DNA from: Avena insularis
Taxonomy: Eukaryota; Streptophyta; Magnoliopsida; Poales; Poaceae
Direction of reading: 5' to 3'
DNA length: 64,000 nucleotides
NCBI GenBank assembly: GCA_023614405.1
Contig: CM042694.1
Location: 93,603,285-93,667,284, forward strand
Each line of letters starts with the position of its first letter. Position 1 is the stretch's first letter. Positions 46,832 through 59,433 of this stretch are shown one piece after another. A program made the position numbers and the translations under genes. The notes beneath the pieces are model-generated. The model had not been told where the DNA came from. It did not search any database and saw only the letters and a program-made list of their open reading frames with translations.

Positions 46832-48338
46832 ATGAAAGGATCAGAATCGTGGGAGTCGGAGGAATCAGAATCTGAGCAAGCTAATAAAACTGAAGATTAT
46901 GTGACAGGATCTGCGACACAAGTTGGGATTAATGCTGAAGAATCTGTGACAGTAGCTAGCAAAGCTGATGCCAAGAAGAGTGATGCTAGTAACGTGCTTC
47001 AGGCTCCCGTGTTTGAACATGCACAACACTTTGGCGCTAAGTTTCAGAGTTTCTGGAACTGACTTTTTAGCCAATACTGCGCCTACGATGAAACCAGTGA
47101 GTTCTCCTAGCTACGTCCTGCTCCTCTGTTACTTTCCTCCTTCAACTTGCTAGGATATCCATATACTGTGTTTTGTGATGCCATTAGTTTCTTCCTCGAG
47201 TGACCCTAGCTAGCTAACTTAAAATAATCCTCTCTTAGCTGATAACATGTATGTGATTGATCTATATGCAGCAACTATCCCCGCCATGTGTTACACGCAC
47301 GGTAGTGATTGCGACGTCACCACAATGGACACACTGCAGGTTATTTCAGTCAAAGTTGCATCAATTGAAGAGGGTTTGCGCTGGCCACTGCAAGTGTTTG
47401 GTATGGTGTCCGCACGGGATGTGGTGGATCGCAAACGTAACATTATCTTTCACCGTGAAAGAGATAACTGTCAAACCGTCACGGAGCAGGTTCGAATATT
47501 ATTCATTTTTCTTGGGGTTCATCAATTATTCGCATGTAGTTTGTTCAACTATAGTTATAATAAGCCTCTTCTGCAAGTTCATTTTTAAAAGAGGTGCTTG
47601 TGAAGAAACTGTACTGGTAGCTAATCTCCACTTGTTACATTTAGCTTCTACTAGTAGTGGCCATCAATCATCATATCATAGAATAAAATAGATTAGTTAA
47701 TCTCCGGTTGTCTAATTTTTGACATAGCATTATTTTCTACACGCACGCAGGATCCATACTTGACGTTGACTGGTCCCAGCCGTGCAGTTGTGGTGTCAAC
47801 TGATCCTTCGTACATTGAGGTTGTGCTGAAGGTGAAGGGCGCTACTGAATCAGAAGATGAAGAGTTAAGCCGTCTAGCTGTGAACTACCGTATCGCATCT
47901 TGCATTAGTGGTATTTATCCTTGTGAGCTTAGCACGCTGGAGTTGAGATTTGGCCTAGTGGCTGATTCCGTGGAAGCCACGGTCCATGTAAGAGTCATTG
48001 GAGGGTCATGGCCAGATGGTTCCAAGGGAGTGTTTAGCGCTGCCAATGCTAGAAACGAGGGCGTGAAAGTCAAGCTACTCGATATCAGCGGCAACGACGG
48101 ATTGCCGGTTGATGCTGTCGATGGCATGATCAAGCTTTCACGGTGCGTCGTCTCTGTTGAGCAGCGAGGGATGCTGAAAGTTTTTGTCTCGGCGTGTTCT
48201 GCTGCTGGTGATGAAGAGCGTCGCGAGGTGTCTTTCATGCCTGCGGAAGCCGGTGTTAGCTCAGGCGTTGAGCTTAAGATCGGCTCATGTCTAATGGAAG
48301 CAACTGTTGCATGGTCCCTTTTCTGTGATGGTCACTGA
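46832..48338 (+). pseudogene. DUF6598-domain gene with introns; in-frame stop in exon 1
   Basis: Three exons fit: 46832-47096, 47272-47489, 47751-48338. Donor sites are GTGAGT and GTTCGA; acceptors are TATGCAG and CACGCAG. Phases agree across both introns. Exons 2 and 3 carry the grass-specific DUF6598 domain (ASIEEGLRWPLQVFGMVSAR, FHRERDNC, then DPYLTLTGPSRAVVVSTDPS, VEATVHVRVIGGSWPDGS, ending ATVAWSLF), intact to the stop at 48336. In exon 1 the only usable frame has TGA at 47060-47062, 12 codons before the donor, so a full protein cannot be made from this start. The 5' part is acidic and Ser/Glu-rich. The gene may be a pseudogene, or translation may begin downstream. Biochemical role unknown. 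Confidence 0.7.
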
Positions 48339-48505
48339 AAGCTTGTGCTAGTAGGAGCCCACCCATCTCAACTCATTGGAGCGATTTGCTTTGCTTTGCT
48401 TTGCTTCATTGTATTTATGTTGGGTTGTATATGTACTCCTATTATTATGCATCCAATGAATCCATAGTTTCTAAGCTGGAATTGTAATTATTAGATATGC
48501 ATTCA

Positions 48506-49722
48506 TGTTGGACTAGGACCCCTTTGACCCTAAACACCTTTCGGATCACTCCAAACTACTTCGGATCCTCCCGGAACAATTCTGATTCTCTCACAGAACA
48601 CTTCCGGCTTTCTCTTATCTTTCTTCCGATGATCCCAATGATCCCAAAACGATCTCCAAGTGTCATAGAGCCCTTAAGTGTGTTACCCTACAGTTCGAGA
48701 ACATCACAGACATGATCGATAAGCTTCTGGATCAATGATCATCATCGGGATATGGATGCCCATAATGACCCATGTGTATTTCACGATATCAACTTCGTTT
48801 GAACCATCAACATCGAGTCCAATTGCCTTTGTTACTACGCTACCTGAATTGTCCGAGATCTGATCATCAGTATCACTATACTTTGTTCAATCTCGTTACT
48901 GGCAAGTGAGGCTTAACTTGTTCCCATGATATTTCACCCTCGTGACCTAGTCACATGCTGCACAACTTATGGATGTAATCTCACCAAGTGGGCCAAGTGT
49001 ATCTTCCCATCACGTGGGAGAATAAATCCCGATCTTGATGCATACGCCTCAACCTATCCCTTTGGAATACCTAACATACACCTTTATGATCACTCTGTTA
49101 CGATGTGATAGTTGATGTAATCAAAGCAGCCTCGGGTGATAGTGATTAAATATGATCTCACAATCTAATAATGCAAAGAGGGTAGAGGATGACCAAAGTT
49201 GACATGGGAGGAGGTAGTTAAAAGAGATATGAAGGACTGAAATGTCCCTAGAGATTTGGTTTTTGATACGGTTGTATGGAAATCAGCAATCCATGTGCCC
49301 GAACCTTGATTTACTTCTTTTTTTTTCACTTGCCTTTTTTCACTAGTTTTTGTTTGACTTGCATTTTCACTGTTTTTCGCCTTATTTGCATGTTTCTCTA
49401 GTTTCCGTTTGGGTTTCATATCTAGCCTACCAAAACTTGATTGGGATAAAAGGCTTGGTTATTGTTGTTGTTGGTCTAAGGAGTATGATACTTTGTTTTT
49501 AATTATTGCAATGATGGATTTTGTAAATTGATTGTGTCGCAATACTTATGTTGGGTACAATGTCTATCGCATCATTCATCTAATGATATAACCCCATTGT
49601 CAGTTAACATAAATGCCCATGATCAGGAAACCTTGATCATCAGTTGACCAATGAACTAGCAGAATAGAGGCTAATAGGGACTTGGTTTTTTTACATATCA
49701 CATGTGTACCAATGTTTCCAAT
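48506..49722 (+). mobile_element. Copia-type LTR remnant, left part
   Basis: TGTTGGACTAGGACCCC starts a non-coding segment typical, from memory, of long grass copia LTRs (ATATGGATGCCCATAATGACC and GTTCAATCTCGTTACTGGCA are recognisable phrases). It is interrupted by a LINE end (about 49168-49476) and by the 9.6 kb element at 49723. The right part is 59339-59433. Five bases ATTCA occur before it (48501-48505) and at 59429-59433, a possible target duplication. Confidence 0.55.
49168..49476 (+). mobile_element. LINE 3' end: last ORF2 codons and (TTG)n tail
   Basis: The plus strand reads PKLTWEEVVKRDMKD, a stop, then VWKSAIHVPEP and a final stop near 49305, the C-terminal end of a plant LINE ORF2. 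About 160 bp of 3' UTR ends in a TTGTTGTTGTTG tail. Two stops precede the final one. It sits inside the copia LTR. Confidence 0.6.
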
Positions 49723-51229
49723 TGATGACCCACAAGTATAGATGGTGTATCGTAGTATTTTCGATAAGTAAGAGTGTCGAACCCAACGAGGAGCACAAGG
49801 TGCTGGCTAGTGGTATGGATCAGGAATTCTCTACAAATACTTAGCAAACGGATTTTTAGGGGTTTTTGATAATACAAGTAAATAAAGTACGAGTAAATAA
49901 AAGATGGTAGGAGTAAATGCTGCAAGTGGCCCAATCCTTTATGCAGCAAAGGACAAGCCGGTTACATTACTTAAGATGACCAAACGTTCTCGAGGACACA
50001 TGAGAAGACTGTCAAGTGCTTTCGCTTCATATAGTTGATTAATCTTCTTTAGCTTGCTAAGTGTTGTGTGGGTGAACCTATGCTAATGTATCGACCTTCC
50101 TAGGACTAATACATACTTGTGATTATACCCCTTACAAACATCCGTAAGTACAAGAAAGTAATTAAGGTAGGAACATAACCACAGCTTGAAACTCTAAGAC
50201 CCTTACGTCCCTTGTCCAATGGTTTTCTAACAGGGGTTCAGGTTTCTGTCGCTCCGGCAACCCCTACGATTAGTAGCCAAATACACAATGCATTCTCTTA
50301 GGCCCATATAGCTGAAGTGTCATGTAGTCGACGTTCACATGACACCACTAGAAGAAGTACATCACAACTTAAATATCAAACTATTGAATCTTTCTCAACA
50401 CAATTCCACTACTAACAACATGACTTCTCCCATGTCCTCAAGAACAAAACGAACTACTCACAAGACATCATATGGATCATGATCAGAGATGGAATAATGA
50501 TGTATAACAATCTGAACATAAACAATAATTCAATGGTTCACTCAATAGCATCAACTACAAAGAGTAATCAACACCGGGAAAGTTTCCCCTAAGAACTATG
50601 CAAGATTCAACACAATTGTTACAGCAAATATGGAGATGGAGATGAGGGTGTTGATGGTGATGATGGTGGTGGTGATGATGATGATGATGATCCCGATGAA
50701 GTCCAGCTTGATGGTGGTGTTGATGGCGACGATCTTTCCTCTCTGGGAAGGAATTCCCCTGGCAGAAATCTGTCTGCCGGAGAGATCTTTCTCTCTCGGT
50801 GTTTTCCGTCCCGCAGAGGCGGCGGAATCTTTCTGTGGTCGCTCCCCAAGTCTTAGGGTTTCGGGAGGAATATATACGCCAGAGGGGAGAGCCAGAGGTG
50901 GGCCAGGGCGGCCACACCATCTGGTGGCGCAGCCTAGGGTGGCCCGCACCAGGGGGTGGTGTGGGCCCCCTGTGGCCCATCTCCAGTCCTCCTTCTGGCT
51001 TGCTTCGTCTTCTGGAAAAATAGGATTTTCCATATATTTTTTCGCATTTTCTGATCTTCACGAATTTTGCCTCCAAACAGCACATTTTCCATCAGAATCT
51101 TGACTGTCCAAAAGTCATCAACCATACAAAAATAGATGAAATAACATAAGTATGATCTCTTAATATGAAATATATCAATGAATAATAGTAAATTATGACA
51201 TAGAATAGTGATGCAAAATGGACGTATCA
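49723..51229 (-). repeat. 3' LTR
   Basis: A 1507-bp LTR. On the minus strand it begins TGATACGTCCATTTTGC and ends TGTGGGTCATCA. A TATA-like box is near 50869-50877. In the first 87 bp (49723 on) I count six differences from the 5' LTR. Confidence 0.88.
50653..50691. repeat. GAT-type microsatellite in the LTR
   Basis: A run of GAT/GGT triplets. The matching run in the 5' LTR is at 58743-58782, so it was part of the element at insertion. Open frames rich in His or Met across it are artefacts of the repeat. Confidence 0.75.
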
Positions 51230-51230
51230 A

Positions 51231-51244
51231 CTCCCCCCAAGCTT
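51231..51244 (-). other. Polypurine tract
   Basis: The complement reads AAGCTTGGGGGGAG next to the 3' LTR. Similar motifs recur inside the element at 53175-53187 and 55835-55847. Confidence 0.7.
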
Positions 51245-51844
51245 AGACTTCGCTTGTCCCCAAGCGAAACTGAGCTCAATAAACATGACCTCGGGTTTAT
51301 GGATGTGAAGAGTCGATAAAAGAATATGGACAAGAAGCATCACATTCATCAATACATAGATTATAATAGAAGACAACTCACTATTATATAACTTACTTGC
51401 AATAGGTAAAGGAAACACAATAAAGATACATGAAGTAAATCATAATTGGTAATGGCAAACTTAGTTCTTGGTCGAAGAATAGTTGATAATTTGCTGGAGT
51501 TCACAAATAACTGGTTTTCAATGATAGCTTTTAAAGTAGTAATCACCAAGATAAGAGCAATGTGCAAAACAACGAACATAAGAAACATGATTGAATAAAT
51601 CATCATATGAATGAATGAAACACAACTCAAAATACTTGCTAAGATAGAAGGGAATAGGTTTACTGACTCAACTAAAAAGTAAAAGAAAGGCCCTTCGCAG
51701 AGGGAAGCAGGGATTTCAAGTTTCATAAAGAGCTCCTAAAAATTATGATACTTATTAGCTTTCAGCTCTCATTGCCCCTATCATAGGCATCTTTAGGTGA
51801 TTAAATTTAAAGTGATCAAATACGAGGATATGCTTGACAAGTTG

Positions 51845-52330
51845 TAAATTGAGAATCTCATGTCCCTTGAATACGAGGGCCGCTCCTCATGCTACTCAAG
51901 TTTAGTCACCGGTAAGTTCTTGTCATCGTAAGCACATGTGTATCATAGAGAACCGCCAATGGGGTACCCCTTGCCCGATGATACGGAAGAATCCCCATAT
52001 CAAAATGACAAGGCAAGAAGGCAACAAGCATCTCAGCAATCTTCTTATTTACCATGGGAATATGGTGTTTTTTTTCTCTCTTTCCTCTTTTCTCATCTTT
52101 TTTTTTCTTTTCCTCTTTTTCTCAATCTCTATCTCTTTTTTTATAAGAAGAATGTTTCATAGATGCTCATTATGGTTACGCTACAGGTTTCCACCATGTC
52201 AGCATGGATTAGACCAGCGGCACAGGCGTTTCTCTAACACACATGCATAACTCCATGGACTTACAAGCTCCCCTTCCATTTCACACCGACGACATCCATA
52301 GACAAAAGAACATGATATCAACTAGGTACA
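51845..52330 (-). repeat. Conserved non-coding block with purine-rich tract
   Basis: This block also occurs at about 3710-4175 and 11093-11560 in the other tRNA-Asp elements. It includes GAACCGCCAATGGGGTACCC and a pyrimidine run (purine on the element's strand). No pol-like coding. On the element's strand a small frame (MISCSFVYGC) is open in two copies but stopped in this one. Confidence 0.6.
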
Positions 52331-54695
52331 AAGTACCAGCGCAATGTTGAAAGCGTTCCACATGATAGCATGGTTCTGCTAATTCACAACTTACAAAGCG
52401 TAAGCATATACGCAACATAGGTGAGCACAATGGTTCAAGTTTATTAAATGCAAGAAAGTAAAGTGTGCCATCAAGTTCGTGAGAGCTTTAATCACTAGTT
52501 TTCTCATAACAAGTTTAATTTAGAAGGTAGATAAAAACAAGAATTTACTTGGAATAGCAATAATGCTAATAGGTAGGTATGGTGGACACAAATGGCATAG
52601 GTTTTGGTTTGAGGGTTGGATGCACGAGAAGAATTCCCTCTCAGTACAGGTTTTTTGGCTAGCAAGGCTGGATAGCAAGTATAAGAGTTGAAGGAAACAA
52701 ACAAACATACAAGTGATAAAGACAAACATGCAATCTTCCTTGGAAGCACAAAAGACCTTAACTTGAGAATACTAAACTTATGAGCAAATCAAGAAAGAAG
52801 GATGATGAAATTATATTTCTTTAAGAGTACTTTTATCTTTTTCATTCAACTCTCAAAAATAGTGTTGCTACTGACCAAGCCAGGTTTGCCAAAACCAACT
52901 AAATTAACTCAATGATCCCAAAGTGATACCAATACTAACAACAAGATCAATCATATAACCACGAATCCAAAACTAATATAAGATATGCAAAAGAGTAAAT
53001 GATAGAACTTCTCATTAATATTCCATAACGGCAACTCACACCAAGGGATACATATCTAACGAGAGAGGGGACACTTCCATAATGCAAACCATCCTACATG
53101 ATAACTTCTCTATTCATGATATGACTCTACTAATAAGGTAAAAAGATAGAATATAGTGATGTGATACCGCGGCACTCCCCCAAGCTTGGAACAAACGAAG
53201 GGGATGCCAAACTTGATGACGAATTACTCCTTCGGTGGTGGTGGTGTTCTCTTGATGAGCTCTTTGATCAATTTCCCCAAGTCCTCAACCTCGAAGGTGA
53301 GAGTACGAATCAACTCCGAGTTGTGCTTGATGCGGTGCATGATCATGTCAGATTGTGGATCCTAGCTCTTGTGATTCTTTTTCCACTCTTCCTTCTTGGA
53401 GTCTTCTTTTCCTACATGGCTCGAACGAGGCAAATCCCAATTGGAGGGTAATTTCTCCTTGGGCATATTCTGGTATTGATGCTCATGGATAAGGGTATGG
53501 AAAGGATTCTTGGTGCGTGGGGAAAGTGACCAGGGATATGAACGGTGATGAGGAGGCTTCCCTCCAATTGACATAGTCCTGGCAGGGTTTGCCACCACTC
53601 CAATGCTTGCAATGGTAGTGCCGGTGTGCTTTGCCTCCTCTTCATCTTCACTCTTGATCTCCTTCTCCTGCCCGGGGTCTTGGAGATCCTCCTCCATAGG
53701 CTCCTTCCCTTTATCCTTGGCAGACACCATTATGCTTCTAAGCTTTCAAGAATAGTTCCTGGCAGAAACAGATCAAAACAAAAACATGATGAGAACACGA
53801 TATACGAACCTCGGGAGATCCGGGGGATTATGTATTACAAAGTTTCAAAACAAAAGGAAGGTACTGGGAGAAAACGGGTCGGAGACGGAGTCCGGAGTGG
53901 CCACACCACCTGGTGGCGCGGCCAGGGGTGGGCCCGCGCCACAGGGTGGTGTGAGCCACCCTGGCTCCGTTTCCGTCCCTCTTTCGCTTCGTAGCTTTCC
54001 TTATTGACTGAAAACTGCAAAAAATATAGTTGGATAGTATTTTCGCGGAACTTTTCTTACCATAACTGTTACCTGTTTGGAAACAGACTCTGCAGGTCTC
54101 TGAATTTGGTATCTAGTAGATTCTTCCGGAGTCACCACTTGAATAACATCAATATATTCATCTTCATACACTTATTACTTGAGTCATGAAACCTTTCTCT
54201 TCCTATTACACCATTATCTCCACTAACCTGGAAATTTCTTTCACACAAAACTTCACACAGTTCTCATTAGCAACATTAGTATAAGTAAAGTGATAAAACC
54301 TTTTGAGTTCAACTTCAACTGAAAACCATCAAAACATAAGCTACTGTAGCAACTCCTTCCGAAAACCCAAAAAGAATTCAAAAAGGAAATCGAATAAAGA
54401 AGCAAATACAAGAGTGGCAAAATCTGTCAAAACAGACCAGCGGGTAAAGATCAATTGTTTCGAAAATCTTGTGTTGCTCAAATCAAAAAGGGCAAAACTA
54501 ACGAAAGTTAAATAACAACCTGGGGCAAAATCACAAAAAATTACAGCTCAATCCGACATACAGAGGTCTCTCACGAATTTTTACGGTGAAGCACAAAAAT
54601 CTGTTTCAGGACAGCATCTTCCCCAAATCTTACTTCTCTCTCATTAGAGGTTGATCTTGACACAAAAACCAAACAAAAAGTATAAGGATAGGTTA

Positions 54696-55690
54696 TTACC
54701 GAAGTAATAACTTCCAAGACTCAAAGAAACAAAAACAAACTGAAAGCCAAAAAAAATTGGGTTGTCTCCCAAAAAGCTCTTTCTTTATAGCCATTAAGAT
54801 GGGCATGATAATTTTGAAGATGCTCACATAGGAATATGAATTGAAGTGAAAGAGAGCATTAAGAAGCAAAAAATACACACATTTAAGTCTAACCCACTTC
54901 CTATGCAAGGGAATTTTGTAAACAAACAAATTGTTGAAACCAGAGGCTACTAGCATAGGAAGGCAAAAGAAGTGCAACATAAAAACTTTCAGCATAAAAC
55001 GAGGAAACTTGATATTATTGAGATACATAAGAACACTTTTCCCTCTCTCATAATAACTTTCAGTATCATGCATAAACTTAACAATATAACTATCACAAGG
55101 ACCATCGTAGCAATGATCACTTATTCTAACAGAAAACACAGGAATACCAGCTCTCATAACACTACTATGTGAAACAATATTAGAGGTATCCTTACAAAGG
55201 ATAGTGTGTCCCTCTTCTACATATTTAGTGACAAAGTCTTTCACATTTGCTATTATAGGTTCATCATCCAATTGTTTATCGGGTTCAACAGCTTTATTTG
55301 TACTTTCATTAAACATACGAGCTATCATAGAATGTTCCTTTATCTTAACTGGGAAAGGGATTTTCTCAATGTAAGGTTCAGGTAAGACATGATTAGCAGT
55401 ATAAAATTCAGTATTTCTTGCAGGAACACTCTTAGCAACATCTTTATAAGGTTCATGATACTTATTCCACATCTTTTTAGGCACTTCAATGTAGGAAGCA
55501 AAAGCCTTAAAATAAGAAGCAATAGCTTGAGAGTCTAGACCATAAGCATTTTTAATATTTTGAAAGTCATCAGTTCCCATGAAAGATTCAATGCATTCAT
55601 AATCATAATTTATACCTGAATTTTTACCTTTGTCATTCTCCCAAGCTTCATCATTATCTTGAATACGGTCCAGAAGATCCCAATTTAGAT
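54696..55690 (-). pseudogene. Gag continuation, protease remnant and hydrophobic C-terminal module
   Basis: The minus-strand frame runs from the Gag frameshift (near 55690) to 54696. It passes through a Gag tail (GINYDYECIESF) and a linker, then a retropepsin-like start (IPVFSVRISDHCYDGPCD). At this point the DxGAS catalytic motif is missing: CD is followed directly by SYIVKFMHD. The last ~130 residues hold ESYYERGK, hydrophobic stretches and HRKWVRLKCV, shared with 13170-13628. Read as a deletion derivative in which pol was lost from the protease onward. Whether the tail is a functional protein is unknown. Confidence 0.6.
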
Positions 55691-56271
55691 TCTTCTTCCA
55701 TGCGAGTGAATGATCCAGCACAAGAAGCATCCAATAAATCCTTATCATGTAGAGAAAGCCTTGCATAAAAGTTATTGATAATAATATTGTTGGAGAGCTC
55801 ATGAATGGGACATTTGAGCATTAGTAACTTCAATCTCCCCCAAGCTTGAGTTGTACTCTCTTCATCAAGAGGCCAAAAGTTGTATATTTGATTCCGATCT
55901 TTATGAATATTACTAGGAGGATAAAATTTTGAATAAAAGAGAGGTACTATTTCCTCCCATTCAAGAGCTTGACCATTCTTCAGCAGCTTATACCATTCCT
56001 CGGCTCTTCCTTTCAGTGACAATAAGAATAACTTCTTCTTAACTTGATCTGTAGTAATACCTGCACACTTGAATAACCCGCATAATTCGTGTATAAAGAG
56101 TAAATAATCATCGGGATGGACAGTTCCATCCCCAACATAGTAGTTATCCATAACATGATCAATAATTCTTGTAGGTATTTTAAAAGCATCATTCTCAGCA
56201 GGTGGTGGTTCATATACTACCTTAGCAGTGGTAGTAGCATTACCAAATAAGAAACTCAGCGGATTATCCAT
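55654..56271 (-). pseudogene. Gag-like capsid protein, frameshifted at its end
   Basis: The ATG at 56271 starts MDNPLSFLFGNATTT, about 85 bases from the primer site. The capsid region has the retrotransposon Gag signature: LFLLSLKGRAEEWYKLL, then EWEEIVPLFYSKFYP. It is open for ~195 codons and then slips frame in TRMEEESK near 55690. There the other frame (NWDLLDRIQ) continues the protein into 54696-55690. No zinc knuckle is seen. Likely packages element RNA. Confidence 0.7.
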
Positions 56272-56356
56272 AACGAAAATAAAGCAACTAGCAGAAGTAA
56301 ACAATACTCACAGTAGAAGTTTCCTTTACCAGTTTCACTCTTCAATAGCGCTTCAC

Positions 56357-56374
56357 TCCCCGGCAACGGCGCCA
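56357..56374 (-). other. Primer binding site, tRNA-Asp type
   Basis: The minus strand reads TGGCGCCGTTGCCGGGGA, 11 bases from the 5' LTR, a full match. Confidence 0.88.
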
Positions 56375-56385
56375 GAAAATAGTCT

Positions 56386-59333
56386 TGATGACCCACAAGT
56401 ATAGGGGGTGTATCGCAGTATTTTCGATAAGTAAGAGTGTCAAACCCAACGAGGAGCAGAAGGTGTTGGCTAGTGATACATTGCAAATGTATCTATAATT
56501 TTTGATGTTCCATGCTTGGTTTTATCCACTTTCTTGTGTTTTGTCCACACTTTGGAGTACTTTTCATATGATTTCTTGGACTAACCTATTAACAAAGAGC
56601 CACAGTTTACTGTTTTCTGCTGTTTTGGTTCGGGAAAGTCGAGAAATGAATATTCTAGGAATTGGACGGGACGAAAGCCAAAGTGCCTATTTTTCCGGAA
56701 GTCATCAGATGCCAGAGTACGAGACGGAGAGGGGCCAGGAGGCCACCACACCACCTGGCCGCGCAGCCCAGCCTGGCCTGCGCCAGGGGGTGGTGTGGCC
56801 GCCTCCGGCACCCCCTCGGCCTCCCTCTTCGCATATAAGATGCCTTCTGACCTAAAAACTTAGGGGGGTCAACGTTTTTCTAGAAGGAGTTCCGCTCCGC
56901 CACCACCACCAGATTCCACGAAACAGCACCAGAAACTCCGTTCTGGCACCCTGCCGGGATGGGGAATTGGAGGAGATCATCGCCATCATCATCACCATCG
57001 CTTCTCCATCGACCATCCATGTTTCCCCCATCTATGAGTGAGTAATCCCCCGCTGTAGGCTATGGGGATGGTAGGGATTGGATGAGATCGTTCATGTAAT
57101 GGCATCAGATTGTTAGGGCATGGTGCCTAGTATCTTATATTAGTGCTTTATGACTTTGTTGCGACTTGTTATGCTTAATGCTTGTCACTAGGGCCCGAGT
57201 GCCATGATTTCAGATCTGAACATGTTATTGATTCATTATGATAGTATTGTTTATGGTATTACCTGCAAGTTGTATATACACATTGTTGTCCGGAACCAAT
57301 GGCCCCGAAGTGACAGAAATCGGGATAACCAGAGGGAATGGCTTTGATGTGAGGATCACATGTGTTCATGGAGTGTTAATGCTTTGCTTCGGTGCTCTAT
57401 TAAAAGGAGCACCTTAATTGCCAGTAGTTCCCTTGAGTCCCCGCTGCAAACGGGCTGGCAGGACAAAAGATGTTGTGCAAGTTCTCATTGCGAGCACGTA
57501 TGACTATATATGGAACACATGCCTAGGATTGTCGAGTACTCGGATGCTTTATCTTATTTATCTGCAATTGCCCTATGTTCTGATTGCTATGTGAATTGTC
57601 TTATGCATGCAACACCCGTCCATCCATCCCTATGCCTACCGCACTCGAATCATATTGTTATTGTTTTTGTTACTGCTGTCTTTACTTTATTACTGCTGCT
57701 ACTTTACTATTCCTACTACAAAACTGTTGCTACTGATAAACTGTCGTGAGCAAGATTGTTTCCAGGTGCAACTGAATTGACAACTCAGTTGTTAAGGCTT
57801 ATAAATATTCTTTGGCTCCCCTTGTGTCGAATCAATAAATTGGGTTTCACTTCCCTCGAAAATACTGCGATACACCCCCTATACTTGTGGGTCATCAGCT
57901 ATTGGTATGGATCAGGAATTCTTTGCAAATACTTAGCAAACGGATTTTTAGGGGTTTTCGATAATGCAAGTAAATAAAGTACGAGTAAATAAAAGACGGT
58001 AGGAATAAATACATCAAGTGGCCCAATCCTTTATGCAGCAAAGGGCAAGCCGGTTGTATTACTTAAGATGACCAAACATTCTTGAGGACACATGAGAAGA
58101 CTGTCAAGTGCTTTCGCTTCATATAGTTGATTAATCTTCTTTAGCTTGCTAAGTGTTGTGTGGGTGAACCTGTGCTAATGTACCGACCTTTCTAGGACTA
58201 ATACATACTTGTGATTATACCCCTTGCAAACATCCGTAAGTACAAGAAAGTAATTAAGGTAGGAACCTAACCACAGCTTGAAACTCTAAGACCCTTACGT
58301 CCCTTATCCAATGGTTTCCTAACGGGGGTTCAGGTTTCTGTCACTCCGGCAACCCCTACGATAAGTAGCCAAATACATAATGCATTCCCCTAGGCCCATA
58401 TAGGTGAAGTGTCATGTAGTCGACGTTCACATGACACCACTAGAAGAAGTACACCACAACTTAAATATCAAACTATTGAATCTTTCTCAACACATTTCCA
58501 CTACTAACAACATGACTCCTCCCATGTCCTCAAGAAAAAAACGAACTACTCACAAGACATCATATGGATCATGATCAGAGATGGAATAATGATGTATAAC
58601 AATCTGAACATAAACAATAATTTAATGGTTCACTCAATAGCATCAACTACAAAGGGTAATCAACACCGGGAAAGTTTCCCCTAAGAACTATGCAAGATTC
58701 TACTCAATTGTTACAGCAATATGGAGATGGTGATGAGGGTGCTGATGGTGATGATGGTGGTGGTGATGATGATGATGATGATCCCGATAAAGTCCAGCTT
58801 GATGGTGGTGTTGATGGCGACAATCTCCCCTCTCCGGGAAGGAATTCCCCCGGCAGAAATCTGTCTGCCGGAGAGATCTTTCTCTCTCGGTGTTTTCCGC
58901 CCCACAGAGGCGGCGGAATATTTCTGTGGTCGCTCCCCGGGTCTTAGGATTTCGGGAGGATGATATACGCCAGAGGGGAGAGGCTGGAGTGGGCCAGGGT
59001 GGCCACACCACCTGTTGGCGCGGCCTAGGACTGCCCGTGCCAGGGGATGGTGTGGGCCCCATGTGGCCCATCTCCAATCCGTCTTCTGGCATCCTTAGTC
59101 TTCTGGAAAAATAGGATTTTCCGTATATTTTCCCGGATTTTCTGATCTTCGTGAATTTTGCCTCCAAACAGCACCTTTTCCATCAGAATCCTGACTACAG
59201 CAATCCATGCTCCAAAAGTCATCAACCATGCAAAAACAGATGAAATAACATAAGTATCATCTCTTAATATGAAATATATTAATGAATAACAGTAAATTAT
59301 GACATAGAATAGTGATGCAAAATGGACGTATCA
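56386..59333 (-). repeat. 5' LTR, split by a solo LTR
   Basis: Two parts, 56386-56473 and 57903-59333, match the 3' LTR end to end. The insertion lies 88 bp from the LTR edge. Confidence 0.87.
56474..57897 (+). mobile_element. Solo LTR of a related family
   Basis: A 1424-bp LTR starts TGATACATTG and ends GTGGGTCATCA, with no internal sequence. GCTAG (56469-56473) and GCTAT (57898-57902) flank it, a 5-bp duplication with one later change. Its first part resembles the LTR at 4704; its end resembles the host element's LTR end. Formed by LTR-LTR recombination. Confidence 0.85.
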
Positions 59334-59338
59334 CCAAT

Positions 59339-59433
59339 CCAATTGATACAATTATAACACGGTATAAAACTATTATGAACTAATGAAATATGATAATAAA
59401 CATCCTTTATTATTTGCCTCTGGGACATATTCA
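59339..59433 (+). mobile_element. Copia-type LTR remnant, right part
   Basis: It continues 49722 across the inserted element. TTTATTATTTGCCTCTGGGA is the typical 3' terminal phrase of these LTRs (from memory). The exact end is uncertain. Confidence 0.5.

Larger units (their letters stand above)
49723..59333 (-). mobile_element. Complete non-autonomous LTR retrotransposon with solo LTR nested in it
   Basis: CCAAT flanks both ends (49718-49722, 59334-59338). The 3' LTR is 49723-51229 and the 5' LTR 56386-59333 (1519 bp once the insert is removed). A tRNA-Asp primer site adjoins the 5' LTR and a polypurine tract adjoins the 3' LTR, both on the minus strand. The internal region encodes a Gag-like protein and a second frame with a protease remnant and hydrophobic tail. 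There is no RT, RNase H or integrase, so it depends on a partner. It inserted into the copia LTR. Confidence 0.9.

Noticed and set aside
47915..48238. Minus-strand frame within the DUF6598 exon 3
   Set aside because: Shadow of the sense exon, whose protein family is recognisable.
51936..52250. Plus-strand frame conserved in three elements (also 3790, 11172)
   Set aside because: It is antisense to element transcription and carries a Phe/Ser run from the pyrimidine tract. Similarity reflects DNA conservation of the block.
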